Positions 30,760 to 38,599 of a DNA stretch of 64,000 bases are shown piece after piece. The stretch spans positions 1 to 64,000 of the IMG/VR virus record IMGVR_UViG_3300046028_005224, one strand, 5' to 3'. The stretch comes from a virus. The position numbers and the translations under genes were made by a program. Numbering within the stretch: position 1 is the stretch's first letter; every line of letters starts with the position of its first letter. The notes beneath the pieces were generated by a model, which saw nothing but the letters and a program-made list of their open reading frames with translations, searched no databases and was not told where the DNA came from.

Positions 30760-31518
30760 TTACAGATTATTGAATTCAAAGTCGAAGAATTGATGAATTT
30801 CCATTTTATTAGATTCATTTTGCCACCAAGAAATAAGTCCGTCACGACTTCCTTTATGGAAAACATCAACATGTTCAGGATGAATCGTAGATCCAAGATC
30901 TAGTTTATACAGAAATACTGGGATAGCATAAGTTTTTCCTGCGTTGTAGATTAGATCGTCAGCAACAGCTCTAGGTCTAACGCCATTGTCAAGCTTATAC
31001 TTTTCTCCACGAACATGCAGTGCCATAAGCTTTTCAGCATAGCGTCGATTGATCATGTATGCTGCTGTAGAAAAATCATCCACAAGTCTTGGATGAAGAT
31101 TACCAAGAAGTTTACGAGGATTAATAACTGCAAGCTGCACCACATCCCAATCATAAGGAATGTAAGAATAAAACTCCTTCCAAGTGAAGGGCCAATACTT
31201 TACAGTCTCCAGATCCAAATCATCTTCACAGAAAATAGCATGGTCGGTATCAGAAGTTTCCAACCAATGCTTCATTCCTTTAAGGTGAGAAGTGACGCAA
31301 CCCACTTCGCCAGACGAAATCTCTGGATATCTCCCAATGAGTATATGGCTAAGATCATCATCCCGACCATCGTAAGCAGAAATTCTTTCATAATTTGTGA
31401 CTTGCCAGTAAGCAAATTGGTCTTCAATGTTTTTTCTTCTTTCTGGTTGCCCATCTAGATTCAGATAATAGATTGGACATATACCATTTAATTTATAAGC
31501 AGATTTATTTGTATCCAT
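30760..31518 (-). CDS. Glycosyltransferase family 25
   Basis: 252 codons. YYLNLDGQPERRKNIEDQF at the N-terminus, YERISAYDG, then SGEVGCVTSHLKGMKHWLE and AIFCEDDLD match GT25 (LPS-type beta-galactosyltransferase) in order and spacing. The EDD motif binds metal/nucleotide sugar. Last gene of the glycan cluster, overlapping the GT4 gene by 14 nt. It likely adds a sugar to a phage- or host-made glycan. Confidence 0.88.
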   Translation of the reverse strand: MDTNKSAYKLNGICPIYYLNLDGQPERRKNIEDQFAYWQVTNYERISAYDGRDDDLSHILIGRYPEISSGEVGCVTSHLKGMKHWLETSDTDHAIFCEDDLDLETVKYWPFTWKEFYSYIPYDWDVVQLAVINPRKLLGNLHPRLVDDFSTAAYMINRRYAEKLMALHVRGEKYKLDNGVRPRAVADDLIYNAGKTYAIPVFLYKLDLGSTIHPEHVDVFHKGSRDGLISWWQNESNKMEIHQFFDFEFNNL

Positions 31519-32455
31519 TGATAATTTCAGTCACACTAGGAATGTAATGTTTTTTAATGACCTTGATCCAATCAAAGTTCTTTGAGTATTCTAGTATATC
31601 TTTGCGATGTTGTAAAGAGTACTCACGGTTTTCTATGATCTTTTGCTCAACATATTCTACATCTGTCACTTTGTCTTCTGGAATTACAGTGATGAATTCC
31701 TTAGTTGTATCTAAATTAGCTTTACCCCATTCACAAACAACTACTCCAAGTCCTGCAGTCAAAGCTTCCATACAAACCAGTGGATGTGCTTCGCCATCAG
31801 ACAGTAATACAAGATTACCATATTGAGTTAAATCTCGATGTAAGGTTTCCTTGTCCCACTCACCTAAGTAATTTTTGTTTGGATTAAATCTAGAGTCTGC
31901 AATATTGCCAGCAAACCAAAGACTATCAATAGATTGAAAAAGATGCTGACGCTTACGATAATCAACCTTAGCAAGGTAAATGCTGCGATCTGCAAACTCT
32001 GGAGTATCAGTGTAATTAAACGCTTCCGAATTGACACCATTTGGAGTTACAAATAATTGCTCTGGCGGAATGCCTAACATTACTTGATAAATTTTGGCAA
32101 TGCCATCAGACAAACAAAAAATGTTTGGCTTGACTTCACCAAATGCATTGAAAATATTTACATATCCATTGAACATTTGTGGACGTTCTAGATATCCAAA
32201 GTGGCTTGTAATTGCTTTTGGATATTGAATATAAGGATAAATTGGAATAAATTCATCATAATGTACATGTACAAAATCTGGACGAAAGCCATTGATTTCA
32301 TCAATGATCTGTCGAGCATCTTTTGTGTTTACAATTTGTACTTCATGTCCAAGTCTTTCTAATGCATTTTTTGTATCCCATATTAGGATTTCAACTGCCC
32401 CCCAACCTGTTGGTGGAATGGGCATAATCCCTGGGCCTACGAGAGTGATTTTCAT
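31505..32455 (-). CDS. Glycosyltransferase family 4 (GT-B fold)
   Basis: 316 codons. GPGIMPIPPTGWGAVEILIW at the start, DFVHVHYDE, FVTPNGVNSEAF and the nucleotide-binding SDGEAHPLVCMEALTAGLGV (E-x7-E region of GT4) are typical. A retaining enzyme acting on NDP-sugars is expected. The neighbour genes are the sugar-type GQPR protein and GT25. Confidence 0.88.
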   Translation of the reverse strand: MKITLVGPGIMPIPPTGWGAVEILIWDTKNALERLGHEVQIVNTKDARQIIDEINGFRPDFVHVHYDEFIPIYPYIQYPKAITSHFGYLERPQMFNGYVNIFNAFGEVKPNIFCLSDGIAKIYQVMLGIPPEQLFVTPNGVNSEAFNYTDTPEFADRSIYLAKVDYRKRQHLFQSIDSLWFAGNIADSRFNPNKNYLGEWDKETLHRDLTQYGNLVLLSDGEAHPLVCMEALTAGLGVVVCEWGKANLDTTKEFITVIPEDKVTDVEYVEQKIIENREYSLQHRKDILEYSKNFDWIKVIKKHYIPSVTEIINGYK

Positions 32456-32459
32456 AAGT

Positions 32460-33215
32460 TTACCAAGTTGGGCCTTTACAATCTACCCCACGAACAAGAC
32501 GTAGTGGTAGGAGAATTCTAACTAAATCGTTTTGACTGTAGTATCGGTTATAGCACGAATACTTAAATGCTTCGGCAACGGGAGCCCAACATTCATCTAA
32601 GTTAACCAATCCATCCATTGTATGAGTATAAGCATTTAAAAATTTCTTATATCTTCTTCCAAATATAAATCCCAAATCAGGAAAATGTGGAGAATGTGAT
32701 GAAAGATAAAACTTATTATTATGTAATTCGTACAGATCTGGATAATCCCAAATATTTATGTCAGTGCGAATAGTGATAATGAAGTCATATGTATAATCTA
32801 ATTTTGTTAGAAGCTTCCCTACCTGCTCTATAGAATATAACTGGGATAGTTGATTGTGAAAGTTTTTGTTATGAAATCTTTCCGAATCAAACTTCTGTTC
32901 AATTTGAGAAAACATTTTTTCATTCTCAAATTGTTTTGGTTTTTCAGTAATTAAATGATGGGGTTTCCATTTCTCAATAAATCGGTTCAAATCATAGCGA
33001 TCCTTGGGACATTTTTCCATCTGAAGCCATGTGGAAAATTCCCAATCGGATGATACATGAGATCGATCCCATTGCTGAGCATCATCTTCATCCCACCAAA
33101 GGTGGGCATAGATGTCGGTATCATATCGATCAAAAATAAATTTTTTATGTGACTCATAGCAATAAGGATTTGCTGTGAATCTTGGCTGCCCGTAATACAA
33201 ACATGCTACTTTCAT
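32460..33215 (-). CDS. GQPR-family protein, copy 3 (glycosyltransferase-like)
   Basis: 251 codons. N-terminal VACLYYGQPRFTANPYCYES, DIYAHLWWDED, NQLSQLYSIEQVGKLL, then YDFIITIRTDINIWDYPDLY. The same order (GQPR, D-x-x-x-H-x-W, SQLYSI, I-x-x-R-x-D) occurs in the genes at 34276 and 36395. I-x-x-R-x-D is similar to the nucleotide-sugar site of capsular or WcaK-type transferases. Three copies alternate with HAD genes. Sugar-transfer function is inferred from the cluster. Confidence 0.65.
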   Translation of the reverse strand: MKVACLYYGQPRFTANPYCYESHKKFIFDRYDTDIYAHLWWDEDDAQQWDRSHVSSDWEFSTWLQMEKCPKDRYDLNRFIEKWKPHHLITEKPKQFENEKMFSQIEQKFDSERFHNKNFHNQLSQLYSIEQVGKLLTKLDYTYDFIITIRTDINIWDYPDLYELHNNKFYLSSHSPHFPDLGFIFGRRYKKFLNAYTHTMDGLVNLDECWAPVAEAFKYSCYNRYYSQNDLVRILLPLRLVRGVDCKGPTW

Positions 33216-33670
33216 TTGAGTTTCTCAACGTAATCACTACAGATACCGTAACAATTTAAAGCCTTTAGATCTCCAATATCATTTACAACCCATTCTGGCA
33301 TTACAACTACTGACATTGGTGTAACAGATTTTCCAGGATAAGTCCAAATATAATTTTTACTTGTCAAAGTATGGTCATCATTTTGATGCCAAAAGAAATT
33401 GAATCCTCCTGTACCATAAGTAAATTGATATAATGCTTGTATATTCTTACAATGAATCCAAAGATTATCTCTTCGTCCACCTAACCAATACCAATTAACT
33501 TCATAGGTAGGTTCATCATGACCTAATAATATTTTTTCAGTTTTTGTATTATACCATGCATCAATTTCTACATCATATCCTTGAGAAATAGCTTCATCAA
33601 TGTAATCTGGACTATTTTCTCTTTCGGAAATAATTCCAGATACATTACCTCGATGTGCAATAAGTTTCAT
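33212..33670 (-). CDS. GDPD-like phosphodiesterase
   Basis: 152 codons. LIAHRGNVSG at the start, QGYDVEIDAWYN and KILLGHDEPTY give the His...Glu-x-Asp...His pattern of glycerophosphodiester phosphodiesterases. It is shorter than most (240 or more), lacking some C-terminal strands. It could release or modify glycerol-phosphate decorations on glycans. Overlaps both neighbours. Confidence 0.7.
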   Translation of the reverse strand: MKLIAHRGNVSGIISERENSPDYIDEAISQGYDVEIDAWYNTKTEKILLGHDEPTYEVNWYWLGGRRDNLWIHCKNIQALYQFTYGTGGFNFFWHQNDDHTLTSKNYIWTYPGKSVTPMSVVVMPEWVVNDIGDLKALNCYGICSDYVEKLK

Positions 33671-34274
33671 TTTCTTTAAATGTTGTTCGCGTTAATTGAT
33701 CAAAACTAGAAACTTCATAAACAAAAGCTCCACTTGCATAAGCTGCTTGCTTTCCAACTTCACTATCTTCAAATATTAAAGTATTTTCTGGAAGAACATT
33801 AAAATATTTCATAGCACTAAAATATATTTCTGGATCTGGTTTAGGAGTAACAGATTGAGCACTAAGAATTAAATCTACATATTCTTCAACTTTTAATTTA
33901 GAAACTACTTTATCTAAAAAACTATACCTAGCATTAGATGCTAGGGCAATTTTAAGATTATTTTCCTTTAAATTTTTAAACAGTGGTCTTATTTCATTAT
34001 TAACCACAATGTTTTTTTCAAATAATTCACATGCATATTCATCTTTAAGATCCCAGATAAAATCAATAGCATCTTTGTTAATTTTCCCTTGCTCAGCTAG
34101 AAGATTTAATTTTTGTCTGGTAGGAATTGTCCCAAAATTTTCATCCTCTTCTCTAGTATAAAGATACCCATAATCTTTTAGAGCAAGCATAGTTGCAGGA
34201 TAGTGGAGGAGTCTACTGTTAACTAAGACTCCATCTACGTCAAATACACAAAGTTTGATTTTATCAAAATTCAT
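33645..34274 (-). CDS. HAD-superfamily phosphatase, copy 2
   Basis: 209 codons. CVFDVDGVLVNSRLLHYPAT (nucleophile Asp-x-Asp), IALASNARYSF (motif II Ser/Asn), Lys in PKPDPEIYFSAMKYF and LIFEDSEVGKQAAYASGAFV (motif IV) form a complete HAD (beta-phosphoglucomutase-like) enzyme. Clearly homologous to the N-terminal half of the 461-codon protein (35013-36398), e.g. TxPTRxKLxLL. Likely acts on a sugar phosphate. Confidence 0.8.
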   Translation of the reverse strand: MNFDKIKLCVFDVDGVLVNSRLLHYPATMLALKDYGYLYTREEDENFGTIPTRQKLNLLAEQGKINKDAIDFIWDLKDEYACELFEKNIVVNNEIRPLFKNLKENNLKIALASNARYSFLDKVVSKLKVEEYVDLILSAQSVTPKPDPEIYFSAMKYFNVLPENTLIFEDSEVGKQAAYASGAFVYEVSSFDQLTRTTFKENETYCTSR

Positions 34275-34275
34275 T

Positions 34276-35013
34276 CTAACCTCTTACGGCATGTGCATTC
34301 ATTGGGCAAGGTGCTAAATCACTATGACTATATCGTCTAAGGAAAGAACCCATTTTAAATGCTTCTGGAGAAGGTTCCCAAATACCTTCATAGACATGAT
34401 CAACATCATCAAATGCATTCTTTGCCCAACCCAAATACTTTGTTCCAAAGAATTGAATCGTATCTGGAAATCTTGGATGATGACCAGGAAGATAGAACTT
34501 GCTTGGATCACATTCTTCAAGATTTGGGAAGTTTTCTAAGATTGTATCATATCTCGCAAGAATAATCCACTCGTAAGATTGATTTGTTTCTGGTGCTCTA
34601 CGATAAGCATCAAAGATTTCAGCCACTCTTTTAATGGAGTATAGCTGAGACATAATGTTACTGTAGTTATGATGATTCCAATGTCCTTCTGGATGACGAT
34701 CTGTGTATCTTGCATCTACCCACTCAAGTGCATTTGGTGGAAGTTCAAATCTTACAGGCTCATCGTGCATTAAAATTAGAGGACTGTATTTTTCACAAAT
34801 TAATTCTAATGCATTCTCTGGGATTGGACATTGTTTAATTTTAGACCAAGTGGAATATTCATACTCCTTTGCCCAATCTTTTTTTTCTTCCCACCATGTA
34901 TGACCAAAAACATCTACGTCATAACGTGATAAGATACTTTCTTTATACACTCGTTCAATTTCTGGATTGTCAATAAAACGAGGTTGCCCAAAAAATAACA
35001 GAGCTACTTTCAT
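34276..35013 (-). CDS. GQPR-family protein, copy 2 (glycosyltransferase-like)
   Basis: 245 codons. VALLFFGQPRFIDNPEIERV, DVFGHTWWEEK, NIMSQLYSIKRVAEIFDAY and YEWIILARYDTILENFPNLE share motif order with the copies at 32460 and 36395. The C-terminus has PSPEAFKMGSFLRRY like copy 3 (APVAEAFKYSCYNRY). Its start overlaps the HAD-nucleotidyltransferase stop (TGATG). Same inferred role as copy 3. Confidence 0.65.
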   Translation of the reverse strand: MKVALLFFGQPRFIDNPEIERVYKESILSRYDVDVFGHTWWEEKKDWAKEYEYSTWSKIKQCPIPENALELICEKYSPLILMHDEPVRFELPPNALEWVDARYTDRHPEGHWNHHNYSNIMSQLYSIKRVAEIFDAYRRAPETNQSYEWIILARYDTILENFPNLEECDPSKFYLPGHHPRFPDTIQFFGTKYLGWAKNAFDDVDHVYEGIWEPSPEAFKMGSFLRRYSHSDLAPCPMNAHAVRG

Positions 35014-36398
35014 CAGACTTCTCCTTTATAGTTCTCCAGGAAGTAATCAAGATCTTCGGGAGTCCCAAGACCCCACATATCTTCTTTTCCAATCTCTTTA
35101 ATACGAATCTTTTTGCCATCTTCAATAGCTTCATTGTAGACTGGACAAACATAGAACTCGTTATTAACACGAATATTCTTTTCGATCATTTGTTCAGCAT
35201 ACTTTACATAATCTGAACCATGCTTCCAATAATAAATTCCTGCAGTTGCGTGTTCAGAAATGGGTTTCTTTTCAGCAACTTCACAAACATAACCGTCATC
35301 CCCAAGCTTAGCAAAAGACCACTTGGGATGTGTGGCAGGGAAAGTAACAATTCCACCATCGGCATTGTCGTTATTAAACGCATACAAAGTTTCATTGGAA
35401 TCCCAAAGAATAAGTTGATCAGAGTTGGTCATGATCAGAGGTTCTTCAGTATTGATAAACTCTTTTGCCAATAGGGTTGTACATGCAGCACCTTCAGTAA
35501 CACCGTCAACTTGAACGATGTTGCAATTAGGAGTGAGAAGATTAAGCAGATATTGAAGATTGTACTTTTCGTAATGACTCTTCTGTACAACATAAGTATA
35601 CTTTGCTTCAACATTTAAAGCTTCAACCACAACTTGAATCATGGGTTTACCACGAACTTCAATCAAAGGTTTGGGAAAGGTGTAACCAGCATTAGCAAAA
35701 CGGCTTCCAGCGCCAGCCATAGGAACAAGAACATTCATTTTTTCAGATCTCCATGCAATTTTTTTCTTAGTTGTATCATTTAAAAGAGATTTAATCTTAT
35801 CAACCTTTTGTTGATTAAAATCTTTACGGTCATCTACAGGCACGAGATGACATTTACTATCGATAGCACCTTGTCTTCCAATATGACTATCTTCTACAAT
35901 CACGGTATCTTTAGGTAAAGCACCTAATCTTATCATACACTTCCAATACATTTCTGGAAATGGTTTGTTGCGATAAACATCTTCATTACTGATGTAGATG
36001 TCTACAAACTCCAATACTCCTAATCTTAATAAAATGATTTTAACAGTATTCCTAATAGAATTTGATGCAACCGCAATGTTGTATCCTTCATCCTTAAGTT
36101 GTTGAAAATAATTCATCAACTCATAATCTTTGCGTACTTGCTCGTCAAAGATTGTAAAAGTTTCTTCCTGCTTATCACGCCAAATTTGTTCGTAATATTC
36201 TGTGGGAAGACCTTTGTTTTTTGTCAACAATTCCAATTTAGGTCTAGTAGGGAGACCATCGTAAATGCTAACATGCTCTTGACGAGTGATAACATATTGT
36301 TCACCAACTTTAGCAAGAGCTTTGTTCAAAGCATCAAAGTGATAATCCTTACTATCAATAAGGACACCATCTAAATCAAAGATTACAAGTTTAGTCAT
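35013..36398 (-). CDS. HAD phosphatase - sugar nucleotidyltransferase fusion
   Basis: 461 codons in two domains. Residues 1-210 form a HAD phosphatase (VIFDLDGVLIDSKDYHFDAL, IAVASNSIRN, NKPFPEMYWK, VIVEDSHIGRQGAIDS). Residues 223-461 form a sugar-1-phosphate nucleotidyltransferase (NVLVPMAGAGSRFANAGYTF, PKPLIEVRGKPMIQVVVEAL, IMTNSDQLILWD, GLGTPEDLDYFLENY). A phosphatase followed by NDP-transferase would finish an activated sugar from a bis-phosphate, as in heptose pathways, but the sugar is unknown. No frameshift at the junction, so it is a genuine fusion. Confidence 0.8.
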   Translation of the reverse strand: MTKLVIFDLDGVLIDSKDYHFDALNKALAKVGEQYVITRQEHVSIYDGLPTRPKLELLTKNKGLPTEYYEQIWRDKQEETFTIFDEQVRKDYELMNYFQQLKDEGYNIAVASNSIRNTVKIILLRLGVLEFVDIYISNEDVYRNKPFPEMYWKCMIRLGALPKDTVIVEDSHIGRQGAIDSKCHLVPVDDRKDFNQQKVDKIKSLLNDTTKKKIAWRSEKMNVLVPMAGAGSRFANAGYTFPKPLIEVRGKPMIQVVVEALNVEAKYTYVVQKSHYEKYNLQYLLNLLTPNCNIVQVDGVTEGAACTTLLAKEFINTEEPLIMTNSDQLILWDSNETLYAFNNDNADGGIVTFPATHPKWSFAKLGDDGYVCEVAEKKPISEHATAGIYYWKHGSDYVKYAEQMIEKNIRVNNEFYVCPVYNEAIEDGKKIRIKEIGKEDMWGLGTPEDLDYFLENYKGEV

Positions 36399-37051
36399 CT
36401 AACATCTCTATAGAGTTTAGGATAAAATGGATGTTTATGAACGATTAAATTATTTCGTTTAACATTCCATCCAAGAATACATTCAGGATTCACAATTACA
36501 CCTTCAGTACAAATATCTTCAAAGTCTGGATACATTCTACAATAAGCCATCATGGTATCATAATCGCCAAAAGCAAATGTATCTCCTAAAGCATAATCTG
36601 TATGGCTCTTAATATCTGTAATATGAAGTCCTTTTGGATCATAATCAGATAACTTACCCAATGGTTCTACGAACCAATTGTCTGTGCGGGTTCTAATAAC
36701 ACAATCAAACTTTTCAATTTCCGCATCCTGAACATATTTATCCATCAATAAAGATGCTTTATATAAACTATATGCCTGAGAAGCAATGTTGTTTAGCGGA
36801 TGATAATATCTTGGATCTGATTCAATTGTTGGATGAGAGAACGTTTTGGCTTCTTCAAAATCTACATCATGAGGATCAACCTCGTCAATAATAAAATCTT
36901 TAGTTTTATAATCACAGTTCCAGAAATGTGCAAAAATAGCAATTTCAGTTGCTGCACAAAAACTAAAAAGATATTGCTGATGGTTGGGCCAACACTCAAT
37001 AAAATCTCTCGGTTGACCAGAATAAAGAATGGCAACAGATTTATTAGACAT
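36395..37051 (-). CDS. GQPR-family protein, copy 1 (glycosyltransferase-like)
   Basis: 218 codons from ATG 37051, which overlaps the GT6 stop by 8 nt; the frame also runs further upstream without need. VAILYSGQPRDFIECWPNHQ, IAIFAHFWNCD, NIASQAYSLYKASLL and FDCVIRTRTDNWFVEP show the family order. The most diverged of the three copies, with a shorter C-terminus. It links the GT6-GT11 pair to the rest of the cluster. Confidence 0.65.
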   Translation of the reverse strand: MSNKSVAILYSGQPRDFIECWPNHQQYLFSFCAATEIAIFAHFWNCDYKTKDFIIDEVDPHDVDFEEAKTFSHPTIESDPRYYHPLNNIASQAYSLYKASLLMDKYVQDAEIEKFDCVIRTRTDNWFVEPLGKLSDYDPKGLHITDIKSHTDYALGDTFAFGDYDTMMAYCRMYPDFEDICTEGVIVNPECILGWNVKRNNLIVHKHPFYPKLYRDVR

Positions 37052-37760
37052 GGAATTGACTATTATCTTTAGATAAGTGTAGCATTTTTGGTTCAAATTC
37101 GCAATAGTTTGCAAACACTTCTGGGAATGCATATTGCGGATGTAAGGTATTTACTTTATCTTTATTCTGAGAGAAAAATTTATTTAAGTGGCTTTCATCA
37201 TGCCATTGTGCAATTATATTATTATCCAAATCTTTATTAACTTGATCTGCAAGATATGAAATTAAAGAACTAACTTCTTCACCCTTTCCTCCCCACAAAC
37301 ATCCTTGATAATAAACAGAAATATCATCACCCTCTTCAACACATGCGCGGGAAAGATTTGTTACGTCAAATGCTCCAGGAGGTTGATTATGAGGAGGCAT
37401 GTCAAGAAAATGACAAGGATGATGTACACCGAAGTAAGGCTTACTATCATCAAAAAATTCTTCAGCAGTAATCTTAGTTACTGGAATGAGGTCTGCGTCA
37501 AGAAAAACATACCAATCACTTTCTTTGATTACATCTCTAGCTTTTTGAAGAATTTCAAATCTCTTTAAAGTGATAAAGGGCCAATCAAGATGTTCTTGTT
37601 TATATGCTTTAACATCCTCTGGAAAATCTCCTTCACCATCAGTAAAAACTAAAAAGGTTTTTTCTGCTTCAGGTAAAAAATTATCGCTAACTTGCTCATA
37701 CCATTTAGGAAGAAAATTAAGATAACGACCAGTGCCAATAAAACTAATTGCAACTTTCAT
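37044..37760 (-). CDS. Glycosyltransferase family 6 (ABO-transferase family)
   Basis: 238 codons from ATG 37760, fixed by the TGATG overlap with the GT11 stop. FLDADLIPVTKITAEEF holds a DAD-type motif (bacterial/phage GT6 often lack the animal DVD). YFGVHHPCH, QPPGAFDVT, YYQGCLWGGKGEEV and IAQWHDESHLNKFF are the defining GT6 blocks of alpha-1,3-GalNAc/Gal transferases. A GT6 in cyanophage P-SSM2 has been noted in the literature. Being small and without a membrane anchor fits prokaryote-type GT6. The acceptor in animals is the Fuc-alpha-1,2-Gal H unit, and the gene just upstream makes that link. Confidence 0.85.
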   Translation of the reverse strand: MKVAISFIGTGRYLNFLPKWYEQVSDNFLPEAEKTFLVFTDGEGDFPEDVKAYKQEHLDWPFITLKRFEILQKARDVIKESDWYVFLDADLIPVTKITAEEFFDDSKPYFGVHHPCHFLDMPPHNQPPGAFDVTNLSRACVEEGDDISVYYQGCLWGGKGEEVSSLISYLADQVNKDLDNNIIAQWHDESHLNKFFSQNKDKVNTLHPQYAFPEVFANYCEFEPKMLHLSKDNSQFHV

Positions 37761-38548
37761 CAAACCAGCTCCCATGCTTTAGGAATTAAATCTTTAGTAT
37801 CTAGGTGAGAATTATTTGAACCTTCAAACCAACCTTTTGGTGCTACGACATGTTCACTATTTGATAACCATGCACCCCACCAACTAAAAGAACTATTTGC
37901 AATGATGTGTCCTTTACACAAAGTCATAAGACACATATCCAAATATTGATTTGTATTTTCTGAAATCATAAAACGATTATCATTAAACATTTCTTGTTCA
38001 AAACACCATTTAGGATCATCAGAAAAAACAAGCACTTGGCGATTAGGGAAAGCCTCCAATGCCTTTTTATAATATTCTAGGGAAAGTGCGGTATGATTTG
38101 TATTGGTTACATAATCAGTTCTTCGTACATGGAGGCTAACTGGATTATTAAATGATGTCATTGCTTCCATTGCTGGTCCTAGAATGTCATCATTGAACAC
38201 AAAGTCACCCTTTATTTCTTCTTTAATAAAAGTAAAATATTTTTCGCTTTGAAAGAACCCTTGTAATGTTACCCAGTCAGGACACTCATTAAAAAGCTTT
38301 TCATTAAAATGAAAAGTCTCTTCAAGAATTGTAGGTCTTCCTTCATCAATATATTGAACGTTTAAGTAATTTGTATTTTTAAGTTTAAACGGGATAAACA
38401 ATTGATGATCATACCATTCATCTTTTTGATAAGATGGGGGAATGCAAAATTGATATCCTCGGTTTCTAGCTATTCCCTTTACTGCGGCAAACTGAAACAT
38501 CTGATTTCCAAGTCTGCCTAATTTGCCCAGGGCATTAAATCCAATCAT
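37760..38548 (-). CDS. GT11 alpha-1,2-fucosyltransferase
   Basis: 262 codons. Motifs GRLGNQMFQFAAVKG at the N-terminus, SLHVRRTDYVTN (HxRRxDY GDP-fucose site), LVFSDDPKWC and IIANSSFSWWGAWLS are all diagnostic of GT11 (FUT1/FUT2, WbsJ type). Predicted reaction: GDP-fucose plus terminal galactoside giving Fuc-alpha-1,2-Gal. First gene after the promoter at 38571-38599 and coupled to GT6. No GDP-fucose synthesis genes are in the window, so host GDP-fucose would be used. Related substrates cannot be excluded. Confidence 0.88.
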   Translation of the reverse strand: MIGFNALGKLGRLGNQMFQFAAVKGIARNRGYQFCIPPSYQKDEWYDHQLFIPFKLKNTNYLNVQYIDEGRPTILEETFHFNEKLFNECPDWVTLQGFFQSEKYFTFIKEEIKGDFVFNDDILGPAMEAMTSFNNPVSLHVRRTDYVTNTNHTALSLEYYKKALEAFPNRQVLVFSDDPKWCFEQEMFNDNRFMISENTNQYLDMCLMTLCKGHIIANSSFSWWGAWLSNSEHVVAPKGWFEGSNNSHLDTKDLIPKAWELV

Positions 38549-38570
38549 GATTAGTAGTTAATTATCGTAT

Positions 38571-38599
38571 ATTATACAAAAAAATAAGTTTAAAGTCAA
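38571..38599 (-). promoter_or_regulatory. Sigma-70-type promoter of the GT11-GT6 glycan operon
   Basis: Minus-strand TTGACT (38594-38599), 17-nt spacer, TATAAT (38571-38576). The -35 overlaps the stop of the HD-2OG gene. It should drive early transcription of the cluster down to the terminator at 30.7 kb. Confidence 0.75.
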
